This document shows, piece by piece, positions 36,300-47,126 of a stretch of 64,000 nt of DNA. The notes beneath the pieces are model-generated. The model was given only the letters and a program-made list of their open reading frames with translations. It was not told the DNA's origin and did no database searches. Numbering within the stretch: position 1 is the first letter of the stretch; each line of letters starts with the position of its first letter. This DNA is from Cephalopachus bancanus (taxonomy: Eukaryota; Chordata; Mammalia; Primates; Tarsiidae), in contig JAPVLO010000870.1 in assembly GCA_027257055.1 (NCBI GenBank), positions 1-64,000 of the forward strand, read 5' to 3'. The translations under genes and the position numbers were made by a program.

Positions 36300-36900
36300 A
36301 AAGAAGACGGGACCACATACAAAGATATCTGCTTGTCTGTGCCAGGAACAGTCTATCATCCCACACCAACTTTGACTCCACACCTACCATCAACCAAATT
36401 GCCATATGCACTCGAGTCAGTTTCAGGCCTATTTCTTTGTTCCAATAATTGGTTTACTCGTTCCTGGGGCTATACGCAGTTTTTGTGTATTGTGTTTCCT
36501 TCCCTTTAATTTTCTGACATTCTGAAATCTCTCCCATGAACAAAACAATTCTCCCCAGGTCTCCTCCACGTGGCCACTAGCCACTCTCCCATCTCTCTTC
36601 ACAGTCCAATTTCTCAGAAAGGTTTCTCAGTCCTGCGCCACAGTGGTCTTATTCCTGCTCCCATTATGCCACAAAAATTGCCTTTGCTAAGGTCACCAAT
36701 GAGCTCTATGTTGCAAAGTCCAAAGGGCAAATTCCAGCCTTCACTAACTTGATACAGGTGAACACTTCCTCTCCCCTCGCTTCTGTGCCCTCCCAACCTG
36801 CAGTCACTCGCCTTATTTTTCATCTCCCTTCTTTGCCTTTTCTCCTCTTTCTATTTCTTAAACTCAGAAGCTCCAGGGATTTCTGCGCTAGGCGGCCTTC
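36300..36900 (+). repeat. L2-like LINE coding remnant
   Basis: The stretch AAGGTCACCAATGAGCTCTA, TTGCAAAGTCCAAAGGGCAA and TGATACAGGTGAACACTTCC parallels the nucleotide sequence encoding the L2/CR1 reverse-transcriptase segment (TKVTNDL...FDTVDH). Frames are broken. Confidence 0.6.
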
Positions 36901-36918
36901 GTGTGTGTGTGTGTGTGT
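36901..36918. repeat. GT dinucleotide microsatellite
   Basis: A short run of about nine GT units at the junction between the L2 remnant and an L1 tail. Confidence 0.9.
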
Positions 36919-36924
36919 AATAAA

Positions 36925-37145
36925 AGTTTATTTTTTTAACTTTTAGATTTTTTACTTTGAAGTTGTGGGGTACAATTCAGGGTTAGGTATACAAATATTC
37001 ATTATGCAGGTACCCTTGATGATGAGGTGTGTCCCCCCCAGGAAGATCTCAACTACTGTCAATCCCACTTCCCTGCCGCCCCCCCCCCCGCAGTTTCCCG
37101 CTACTGTCAATCCTTTTCTTATAGTATTAAGATAGTTGTCAATGG
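36925..37145 (-). repeat. L1 3' end
   Basis: GTGGGGTACAATTCAGGGTT and AGGTATACAAATATTCATTA are the reverse complement of the strepsirrhine-type L1 tail. A C homopolymer lies at 37080-37089. Confidence 0.85.
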
Positions 37146-37853
37146 ATCAGAGAGCTAAACGCTGCCTTCTCTTAGCATGCTCACTGCAGTTTCTCTAAGA
37201 GCACTCCCCTTCATCCATAGCTTCCATCGCCACCTGTGACATGGGCCATGCTACATGTTTGCCAAACGCCATGTCCTTTTCCTCAGTTCCATGCAGCTAG
37301 ATCGCATTTCCCAGAATCCCTTTTGATTACGTGTTGCTACGTGTCTGGGTTCTGGCCAGTGGGGTGTGGGGAAAAGAGGTGTTTGACACTTGCAGGACTG
37401 GCCACTCAAGTCTCACACATGATCTCCTACAGTTTATTTACTCATCTGCCAGCCAGATGCCAAAAAATCCAGTGGACATCTCTGAGTACCTAGGGGCCCC
37501 TGGAGCTACTGGACAGGAGGAAGCTGGGTCACTAATAGTCTGTATAGAAGAGTCCAACCTCTACCCCAACCCACCCTCACCAAGTTTCAACTATAACATG
37601 AGTGAAAAAAATAATCTTTTATTGAGTCAGCTCACTGAGATACAGAAATTGTTTGATGAAGCAATTAGCCTTGCTCAACTCATGTACTATCTTTATGCTA
37701 ATGAAAACCAAATATTTGAATTCCACGCTTGTGCTTCTAATTGTGCATTAAATAATTGACAGTGGGGCTCAAAATGATAGGACAGAGAATCTGTGGGGTT
37801 TTTTTAAGTAGGTTACTAGGAAGTCACAAATGCTCATGCATTCACTCATTCGG
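37146..37853. other. Unassigned sequence between L1 tail and duplicated segment
   Basis: A 142-codon plus frame at 37331 is open without a recognisable domain. Some old DNA-transposon sequence may be present (AGAATCCCTTTTGATTACG) but is not assigned. Confidence 0.35.
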
Positions 37854-38126
37854 TCTGACCTCCAAGTCTTTGCTTACAACTTGGCCAACTTGCAGAGGAT
37901 TGCATTCCAGCTTGTTCAAATCAGACCATCCGGAGCCCTGTCCCAGGCATACCCATCCATCTGCTGCCCTGTGGGCTCAGGGGTTTCCTGGCACAAGGAG
38001 GCACAAGGTCAATGGGGTAGGTGACCTTTCTAACCCAGGAAAACACGAGCTGTGGATGGAGAGCACAGGGGTCAGGGGAGCACCGAGAGGGGTACAGATC
38101 CAGCCTGGAACAGTCCAGAAAGATTC
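37854..38126 (+). repeat. 273-bp duplicated segment, copy 2
   Basis: Direct copy of 35382-35654, 2,472 bp away. Similarity stops abruptly at both ends. Confidence 0.95.
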
Positions 38127-38409
38127 AGTGATGAGCGAAGACAGAGCCAGTCCATGCACTCACAGAGTTTACTGGGAACTGGATGATAGTGGATCCTCAT
38201 TTCTCCTAATTATGTTCCAGCTGTGAATTACACAAGCACACCACCCCTCCCACTTCCCCCCTCCTTTTTTTTTTTTTTAGCACAACAAGCGAGTCGTTTC
38301 ATTAAGCAAAGAACAGTACACTCTCAAGAAGTGATAGTGAGCAGAAACCCACTTTTTCCCCTTTGTCAAAAGGTACAACTGTATGCAATAGTACAACACT
38401 CCTTTCTCT

Positions 38410-39230
38410 TATGACTTTTTTGGGGAGTTTTTTGTTATAGTAAAATATATACAACATAATATCTATCATTTTAACCATTTGTAAGCATATAATTCAGTGG
38501 CATTAAATAAATTCGCCATGTTGGATAACCATCACCACCATCTATACCCAAGTCATTTTCATTGTTGACAAAAACTCTGGACCCATTAACTAACTTTTCT
38601 TTGTCTTTTGCCCAGCCTCTGGTAACCTCTGCTTTTTCTGTCTCTATGAATTTCCCTATCCTGGGTACCTCATACAATGATTCATACAATATTTGTCCTC
38701 TGTTTCTGGCTTTTTGCACTAAGCATAATGTTTTTATAGTCCCTTCAGGTTCTACCATGTAGCAGAATTCCATCCCTTTTCATAGCTGAATAATATCCTA
38801 TTGTATGACTACACAGCATTTTTTATGTCCATTCATCTGTTGATGGACACCTGGACTAATGGTTTTTACCTTCTGGCTATAATGAATAATGTTGTTATGA
38901 ATATCGGTGTACAAATATCTTTTCAAGCTCCTACTGGGGATTCTTTTGGATGGATCCATAGACGTGTGATTGCTGGATTATATTGTAGCTCCATATTTAC
39001 CCTTCTGAGGAACCATCACACTGTTTTTCAAAGTGGTTTAGCCATTTTACATTCCACCAGCAATGTGTCAGGGTTCCAATTTCTCCACATCTTTGCCAAC
39101 ACTTGTTATTTTCTTATGCTTTATTATAGCCATCCTAGCACATTTGAAGCTGTATCTAAGAATATCTTAAAATATAAAAGTCATACACAAATACAATTGT
39201 GTTCAAAGACATTCAACTGTAGAACAGAAT
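38410..39230 (-). repeat. Old L1 3' region, antisense
   Basis: TATAATTCAGTGGCATTAAA, CACCATCTATACCCAAGTCA and GATGGACACCTGGACTAATG are the same family landmarks as at 30715 and 56410. Confidence 0.7.
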
Positions 39231-39804
39231 AAAAGGAGAAAATCCATTTCACTGTAACCTCCTCCAAGTTCCTTCCCCTCTCCAGAGAAAACCACTGTGA
39301 AAAGTTTGGTATGCCTCGTTCCAGACCCTTTTGTCTGCATTTCTATTCTTGTGTGGGTGTGGATGTAAGATTACGCATAATGTATACATAGCCATTCTGT
39401 CAGTACTGTTAGTTTCCATCCTTCCTTCCACCCGTTCTGCTGTCCTTTCTGTTAGAGAAGTTCCAGCTCTAACATGTTGCCCTACAGCTTATCCCACTGC
39501 TTGTAATGTCATTTCTAATTTCCGGAAAGAGTGAGCTGTGTGGTAATGTCACCCACCAGCAGCAGAACTTTGGTGTCTCTCTCGTGCAGAAGACATTGCT
39601 TTGGTCATCTCAGGCCTGTACTGGGCTGACCTTCCCCTATCACATATGCCAACAACTCTTTATACTCCGCTCTTCGTCTGAAATTACCTTCCTTTTTCTA
39701 GAAATAAAAAGAATTAGAAAGATTTTTCTCTCCTTTGAAGAAAACAACCAACTAACCGACATGGGAAACAGGCAGTGTTTAATGAGAGATCGCCCTCTGC
39801 TGGC
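39231..39804. other. Unassigned sequence
   Basis: Short open frames only. A strong CTCF-like core lies near the right end (39792-39803). Confidence 0.4.
39792..39803 (-). promoter_or_regulatory. CTCF-like core motif
   Basis: The minus strand reads CCAGCAGAGGGC, which satisfies every position of the CTCF core CCASYAGRKGGC. Binding is not shown. Confidence 0.4.
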
Positions 39805-40740
39805 TGTGTTAGTCAGGGTTCTCCAAAGCAGTCACTAACAGGAAAGCAAGATAAACTGTAAGGAACATAATACACACAGACACATATATGTGAATATATT
39901 ATAAATATAAGGCGAGGCATAGTGGCTCATGCCTGTAATCCCAGCACTTTGGGAGGCCGAGATAGGAGAACCGCTTGAGCCCAGAAGTTCAAGACCAGTC
40001 TGGGCAATGTAGTGAGATCCCACCTCTACCAAAAAAAAAAAAAAGAAAAAAAAAGCAGGTTGTGGTAGTAGCACACATCTGTAGTTACAGCTACCCAGGA
40101 ACTGAACGAGGGAGGTTCACCTGAGCCCAGGAGTTCGACACTGTGGTGAGCCATGATCATGCCACTGCACCCCGGCCTGGGCAATAGAGACCCCCCCAAC
40201 TCAAAATACATACATACATTCATATTCATATATAACATGTCACGTAACTACACAGAGATTTATTTACAAGGAATTGGTTACCACTATTTTGGAGACTGGC
40301 AGGTTCCAAGCTCTGCAGGGTGAACTGGTGAGCCAAAGGCCCAGGAAAGTCAATGACACAGTTCCAGTCTGCGTCCGAAGGCCAGAGACCCAGGAGAGCT
40401 GACAGTGTACTCCAGACTGAAGTCCACCAAGTTCAAGACTCAGGAAGAGCTGATGCTGCAGCTCAAGTTCAAAGGCAGGAAAAAGCAAATATCACAGTTT
40501 TAAGGCCTTCAGGCAGGAGGCAGTCTATCTTACTGGAGGGAGGGTCAGCCTTTTTGTTCTATTTGGGCCTTCAACTGATTGGATGAGGCCCACCCACATT
40601 GAGGAGAGCTATTTGCTTTACTCTGCCTACCAATGCAAAGGCCAAAAATACCCTCACAGACACACCCAGAATAATGTTTGTCCAACTATCTGGGCACCCC
40701 GTGGCCTAGTCAAGCTGACACATACAATTAACCATCACAC
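39805..40740 (-). repeat. Interspersed repeat (relative of 1140-1500), antisense, with an Alu inserted
   Basis: It opens with GTTAGTCAGGGTTCTCCAAA and closes with ACATACAATTAACCATCACA, the reverse of the landmarks at 1140-1500. It is interrupted by an Alu. Confidence 0.6.
39910..40205 (+). repeat. Old Alu
   Basis: A sense Alu (GGCGAGGCATAGTGGCTCAT to CCCAACTCAAAATAC), followed by an ATAC-rich tail. Confidence 0.85.
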
Positions 40741-41280
40741 GGGCCATGTGGGCCTTCTGGGGGGGCAGGCAAACCATAGCAAGAAACTGTGATGCATTAA
40801 ACAAAATCCTGAGCAAGAAAAGCAGATTTGCGAGCCAAGCTAGAGAGTGCAGTGTCAATGCAAGCCGTATCACTCTCCACCTCAGAACCCCGTGACTTTT
40901 TTTTGTGGGTCGTTTTCTTATGAGGGAGTTGATTTCCTGGGTTGCTATTGGTCTATTTAACGTATCCATTTCTTCTTGTTTCAACCCTAGGAGGTTATGT
41001 GATGTCAGAAAGTCCTCCATTTCATTCCGGTTTTCAAGTTTGTTTCCACCTCCTTATCCTCCTTTATTTTCTTGAGCTTGTTTTCTGTCTATCCCCTTCA
41101 CTAGAATGTAAATTTCATGAGGCTAGGGACTTGAGTTTTGGTTTTTCTTTAAGATGTGGGGTACAATTCAGGTTTTTTTTTTCACTTTGGGGTCTGGATC
41201 AGAATAGGTGCTAAGTATTTGCTGAGTGAGTGAATATGTGAATGAATGCAAAAGACAGAAGAAGAGAGCAGATCTAATGA
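40741..41280. other. Unassigned sequence with an L1-tail scrap
   Basis: GATGTGGGGTACAATTCAGG (41153-41172) is a short antisense L1 tail. Nothing else is recognised. Confidence 0.4.
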
Positions 41281-41285
41281 TGGAT

Positions 41286-41287
<2 letters not shown>

Positions 41288-41337
<50 letters not shown>
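41288..41337. repeat. CA dinucleotide microsatellite
   Basis: An uninterrupted run of about 24 CA units, likely polymorphic. Confidence 0.97.
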
Positions 41338-41338
<1 letters not shown>

Positions 41339-41584
41339 TTACAAAATGCTGAAACAGATAAGTAAAATGCCTTTTAGTCAGTGTAAGGAAGCAAGAAAGC
41401 AATTTCTTGGAAGAAAATAAATCCTCTTTTCTTGGCATTTTTCCTTCCGGAAGATTGATCTTTAAGCTAAGGAAAAAAAAATTGTTGGAGTGAAGGGAAG
41501 AGAGAGAGCGGGAAATCCAGGCAGCTGGCAAGGCTATTCGATTCCAGAGGCACCAAGGAGTGTGTGATCATAGGGAATGTCTAG

Positions 41585-41690
41585 ATAGCAAGAGAGGCAA
41601 AGAACTGAGTACCACATGTTCTCACTCATAAGCGGACCCTGAACATTTATCATAATACTATTAGAAAGAGATTGGCCCTATCGGGACGCT
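41585..41690 (+). repeat. L1 fragment
   Basis: GTACCACATGTTCTCACTCA followed by TTATCATAATACTA matches the ORF2 end/3' UTR junction seen at 23575-23640. Confidence 0.75.
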
Positions 41691-44130
41691 GCAGAGGGTG
41701 GGGTGGTCATAACATCAGTAAGAGTGCCTGATCTCCAACCAGGCAAACTGGGGACCAGTTGAGGCCCAATCTATCGCTCCCCTGCTGATTTAGGACCTGG
41801 GACGCTGAGGCATGGCGTGGAAGTGATACTTGAGCTACCTCGCTGCCTCGCTGTTTCAATACTGGGATTAATGATTTAACTCCTAAACCTTGAAATCCAA
41901 GACTGCAGGCAAATTCTGGATTGATTCATTCAACAAATATGTACTGAGTCACTACCATGTGCCAGGCTCTGTCCTAAACTAATTAGATACATGAGCTTAT
42001 TTAATCTTCACAACTTCCTTTGAGGTAGGTCGTCTTAAAATCTCCCACCTCACAGACGCAACAAACAAGGTAACCAGAAATCTCTCTGTCCTGGAACCCC
42101 ACCTAGTGGCACAGTGACATAACTGCAAGACTACTCTCTCCCAGAATTCCAACTGGGAATCAGTCCTCTATTCAAACAAAAAAGTTTTCTGGCAGGAGGG
42201 AGTTCTGAGGAGGAGTTTCACAAGGAAGAGAGCACAGATTTGGGGATGATATCGGGGACACTATTTTAATAGGGATAATTGCAGGGGCATGAATACACAT
42301 ACAGAAACTAACACTGTATTAAGGAAAACACACACAGATACCCATTAAGGACAGAGCAACCAAGTCAGGGAAAAAAAGAACAGGCTAATGAATGGACAAT
42401 GATCATTAGTGGCTGAGAGGAGTGAATTGGCTCTACATGGGGCTGCAGGCACCCTTGTGTCCCCACCAAGCATTGGGCTCTAGGCTAGACACCCAACATT
42501 GGTTGGTTCCCTTTGACCTCTCAACACCCCTGTTTTCTAGATGAGCAAACTTAGGCTTGAGAGGGTTAAGTTCTTTCCTCCAAGACCACAGCTGCTGAGT
42601 AGATGGCTTGAGATTGGAACCAGATGTGACTGATTTTAAAGGCCGTGCCACTTCCCTGAGCAGGACAATGGCTTGAGAAAGATCTTTGGATTGTCTTGGG
42701 GAGAGACAGGACAGAGAAACCTAAGAGGACATTGCAGCGACCCAAACTTGGGTTAAGGTGGTGGTCTCAGAAATGAAAAAGGAAGGGGGTGGATCAGAGC
42801 AAATACTGTCAGTAAAGTCTTGGTGACATACTAGGCAAAGAGGAGAAAGGAAACGAAAATGACATCAAGCCTCTAAACCATGGCAGTCAGAAAGGTGGTG
42901 ATTAAGGTGAGACTTGGGAGAAACCTGCGGGTCAGTGGGGAAAAGCCATAGGGTGACTTCGGTTCCAGATGCTGCAAAGGCCTATGGTGATGATTTTAGA
43001 CATGGGCCCAGAGTCCTGTGAGAGTTTAGGGGGCTGCCGATGGACATTTGGGTCCCCAAATGTGTCTGATATGCTTCACTTCATGATATGTCACTGCTTT
43101 TCGGCTGCAGTGGATTCGGTCTGGCTACTTTCACTATAATTGAAGGCGCAGGCTGTTCCAGCAAATTCCAGCATGTAGGATGGTGACTGGAGATGCAGAG
43201 TGGAGGAGGGAGCGACTTGCTGTGAGACACTTGTCACTGATGGTGATGGAGGGGCTCAGGAAAGAATAAATGTTACATTGCGGGGGCTCGCGGCTTCGTG
43301 AGCAAGCACCATCCCAGCAGCAGGCATTTCTCGAGCCGAAGGGTGACTAACTGTGTAGTGGGCTGACTTCTGGCTGTTTTCTATGGAATAATGACTAAGT
43401 TGAAATTGTTGTTAAACTGTTGTTTTGAGTGTACAACTTTCTTTGAGTGTACTGCGAAAATTCTAGTATTCAAACGTGTGACAAAAACATAAGATAAAGT
43501 TGAGTAGCCCTGGCACATGGTTGTCACGGGAAGCAGGAGCTCCCTGGAGAGAAGAGCTGGTCAGGATTCAGCTTTGAGGATGGCCGATGGAAAGCCAGAC
43601 CTCCTGGCCCTTTAGGTTGCTGTTGGAAGGTCAGCACTCAAAACCCCTGATTGAATGTCAGGGAACTTGCCACCGGCTTCGAGCCATGAGGTCTTCGAGA
43701 GGCAAAGGTGTAACCCCCTGGTCTAACGACTACGCATCCTAAAGCAGTGGTTAACCAAGAAAAATAGTAAAACACATGTTCTTTCTTGACTTCCCTGGTC
43801 ATCATAGAACTGAAAGAATCAAAACTGCCCAAAACAACAACAAAATCTTTAATAGCCCGAGAAAAGGTGAGAGGGCCTCAAGGAGCCCCCCAAGAAGTCA
43901 GTCTGCGTCTCAGCCCTTCAGTGTTTTGCCATCGATGTCCAGCAACTCCTTCACATCTTACAGGGACAGCAGCAGAAACCCTTCCTTCCCTAAACAACGT
44001 CCTGAGATGAATTCTACTTACATCAAACTGAGCATATCCACCGAGGAATCGGGCTGTTTACAGCAGTTCTCACATGTTAGAGCAAAGAAAAGACTCGGTG
44101 GTTCTTTCAAGGAAATTTAGTACTTTTCTC
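41691..44130. other. Mostly unassigned sequence with two MIR fragments
   Basis: MIR-like cores occur at 41930-42065 (CATTCAACAAATATGTACTG, CATGTGCCAGGCTCTGTCCT) and 42525-42645 (TAGATGAGCAAACTTAGGCT). No coding signal is seen in the rest. Confidence 0.5.
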
Positions 44131-44149
44131 CATGATTAAGGAGGCCCAC

Positions 44150-44800
44150 AGGGCCCAACACGAACTGACTCTTGCCCTGGTGGGGAGAAAAGGTCTCCCC
44201 CCACCTTTTCTCCCCTCCAGCCCTCTGGTCCAGCACCACATGAACTGTCCTCTGCTCCCTCCACCTCCCCATCACCCCACTCTCTCTGAAACTGCGCAGG
44301 AGCTCACCTTTGCTCTCTCTCCAAACCGGTCCTCACCACCTCCCAACATCACTCCATCCTGCCCTGCATGAACTAACTTCAGCCCCTTTACTTCCCTTGG
44401 CCTCCCACTCCCCAATATCTTTCTGATCGCCTCTCTCTCCCAAGCCCGCCCACTCCTGCTGCATTTCTCTGGTTGCCCTGTCCACAAGGGCTGGCCCCTG
44501 CTACCTCTCTCCCCTCCCTGGAACTTACACAGCCACCCCCTACAGCTCTCTGGGCCAACCTCACAGGAACTGCCAATGTTTCCCTCTCCCCACAACTCTA
44601 CCGTCCAGCACCGCATGAGCAGGGCTCAAACTCACCCCCCTCCCCACACTCCCACGAAACTGCTGCGTCCTCACATGAACAGATTTCCAAGATCCCTGCT
44701 CCCTCCCACTCCTTACGCCCCTCTGGGACACCCCACAGGCACCTACCCTCTGCCGCTCCTTTACATTTCTTGGTCCAACTCCACTAACTCGTGCTCCCAG
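44150..44800. repeat. Pyrimidine-rich degenerate tandem repeat
   Basis: The plus strand is strongly C/T-rich. Phrases like CCAGCACCACATGAACTG recur in diverged form near 44229, 44359, 44604 and 44672, suggesting degenerate units of roughly 120-130 bp. Confidence 0.45.
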
Positions 44801-44961
44801 GGTAGTTAATGAGATTGATTTAGCCATTCCACAGTATGTGCATATTTCAAAATATCATGTCATACACCATAAACATATACAATTGTGTCCATTCTAAACA
44901 TTATTTTTAAAGAGAGGAATGTTTGGGATACGGTTAACAGTCAAATGAGAAACAGGGTCCC

Positions 44962-45250
44962 GTTGTTTGTTTGTTTGTTTGTTTGTTTGAGTCAGGATCT
45001 CTTGCCCAGGCTCACCACAGCCTCAACCTCCAGGGCTTAGGCAACCCTTCTGTCGCAACTTCCCAAGTAGCTGGGACTACAGGCACACACCATCACGCCC
45101 AGCTTTTTTATTTTTATTTTTTTAATTTTTTTGTCGAGACAAGGTCTTACTATGTTGCCCAGGCTGGTCTTGAACTTCTGGCCTAAAATAATTCTCCTAA
45201 CTCAGCCTCCCAAAATGCTAGGATTACAAGTGTGAGCCACCACATCTAGC
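44962..45250 (-). repeat. Old Alu with GTTT tail
   Basis: A reverse Alu whose tail is a GTTT repeat (TTTGTTTGTTTGTTTGTTTG). The left half is shortened (TCTTGCCCAGGCTCACCACA). Confidence 0.85.
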
Positions 45251-46539
45251 CTCTAATAGAAAATAGCAATGTCATTAGAAATAGAAATGCCATTCGAAAA
45301 TAGCAATGCCACAGAAAATCCTCCCAGGAAGTGCTGTCAACTGACTATGGGAACAGTCACTATAGCAGCTTCATGGACCCACATCTAATAACAGAGCTTA
45401 TGTGAAAACCGCAACCAAGGAATGAGAGTGACACTGAACTTCACATCCCCTTTGTCCTTGAGCCCCTTAAAGCCAAGTCTTTTATGGAAGATTTAATTCA
45501 AACCCCAGTGATTCTAAACGAGCACAGCTCTGCTTCCCATTGCACAGACAAGAAACTCCAGACACCTAGAAAAGTAGCTTGCCTCAGATTGCCTGGCCAG
45601 GAAGTTGCGGAGTGCGTGTGGGAACCCAGGGTTAGGGCTAGTCTGGCCCTCGTTCCCCGAGTGTTTCTCAATCAGCTGTCCCTCTGCATGAGACTCATGT
45701 GGGGGACATGGTAAAGTTCATATTCCTGGGCCCAAGTCCTCCAGGTTGCCAGGGCCAGGGATGAGGCCAGGGATGAGGTCACTTCCCAGGTAGAGTTGAC
45801 AGTTAAAATACAGGATGCCCGGGCACATTTCAGATCAACAATGCATAAACAACAAAAAGACCAAATGAGATATGTTTATACTAAAGCCCCAATCTGTCAT
45901 TGATCTCAAGTCCAATTTACCTAGGTTTTCTCCTTGGATTAACTACAGCAGACAGCCTTATCCTCAGTGAACAAGGAGGCCCCCAGCAGTTTGGAAATCC
46001 ATTCTCTCCCTCTCCACGTGTGCACAAATGAGCATTTCATCATCGTTCATTTTCCATCTCCCCTCACCCCAGAGCAGAGAACAGACACTTTACTGCCGCT
46101 AACCGGGACTTCTCCTGCAGGTAATCCCAAGCAAGGCCAACCCAAGAGCCTATGAAACGTCATAAGCACATAGACTCCCCAGAAGGTGGCTGAATCCATC
46201 CTAGTGTTCAAACAGTCTGGCTCTCCTCATTTTATTCAGGCAAGAATTGCCAACAAGACATTTTTGGTCTTGTGCTTTCCAAAAACTGTTGTTAAGGTAT
46301 CATCGATCTAGGTTTAGGTGATATGGAAATTTTACTAGTTTTGCAAACCCATAGGTTCCCAAGCCAAAAAACACTTCATGCCAGGAAAGTAGTCGAGGAT
46401 TATTTCACTTTGGGTCCATAGGTTGGTAAACAGCTTTGTGTGTAACAGGCTGCCGTCAATACAGTGGTTGCAGAGGTGAACTCATGGTCAAGGTCAAAGA
46501 ACTCAGCCTTAGAGAACAAAAGCTCAAACTAAGAAAGGT
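45251..46539. other. CETN2 downstream flank with a MIR fragment
   Basis: A MIR-like core lies at 45520-45640 (CATTGCACAGACAAGAAACT). No gene is seen. Confidence 0.4.
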
Positions 46540-46545
46540 TTTATT
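46540..46545 (-). terminator. CETN2: CETN2 polyadenylation signal candidate
   Basis: Minus-strand AATAAA lies about 490 bases beyond the CETN2 stop codon, giving a 3' UTR of about 0.5 kb, in keeping with the known short CETN2 mRNA. Confidence 0.55.
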
Positions 46546-47036
46546 TTTAAGACAACAGAAACAGCATTAACACACACACACAAAGGCCAGTGCGAGAGTT
46601 CGCCAGGTTTTATAAAAGAGAAAACTGCACTCAGGTGTCAACTAAAAACTGGAACCACTTAAGAATGACCACTGCTTGTGGCGACAAGGCTACCACATGT
46701 GCCTGTCTAGGTTTTGCAGACATGTGGAAATGCATGGCAAGGATGAAGCGATGCAAGGCAACGTGGCAGGGGAGCCAAAGCTTTCAGACCCTTTCACCAC
46801 TCTCATGTGCTCTTGTTCTGCTTTTGAGAGTTAAAATAATTAGCAGGTCATTGTATAAAGAACTTTAATATCAGAGAACACTTCCAGAAGTCTAAAATAG
46901 GTTCAAGGTCACTACTCGAGTTGACAGGGAGGTCAGTGGGGGACAAATAGTTTGTGTTCTCAAAAGCCAGTTTTCACACAATGGCAGGCACTAAACCTAG
47001 TTGCGTGTGCTTGCAGTAGAAAAGAAGATACAGAGC

Positions 47037-47126
47037 TTAATAAAGGCTGGTCTTTTTCATGATGCGCAGGAACTCTTGCTCGTTGACTTCTCCATCTCCA
47101 TCTCGATCTGCTTCGTCAATCATTTC
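47037..47126 (-). CDS. CETN2: CETN2 exon 5 (coding part)
   Basis: Acceptor GTCGTGCAG then GAAATGATTGACG. It encodes residues 144-172 with the fourth EF-hand loop and the stop codon TAA. Confidence 0.96.
   Translation of the reverse strand, partial: EMIDEADRDGDGEVNEQEFLRIMKKTSLY

Noticed and set aside
35382..38126. The 273-bp pair as two LTRs of one provirus
   Set aside because: The copies lack TG...CA ends and a primer-binding site, and the 2.2 kb between them holds an L2 remnant, an L1 tail and a MIR-like style rather than retroviral sequence.
43638..43740. tRNA-like phrases (CCTGGTCTAACGACTACGC) near 43715
   Set aside because: I could not fold an acceptor stem or find matched A and B boxes on either strand.
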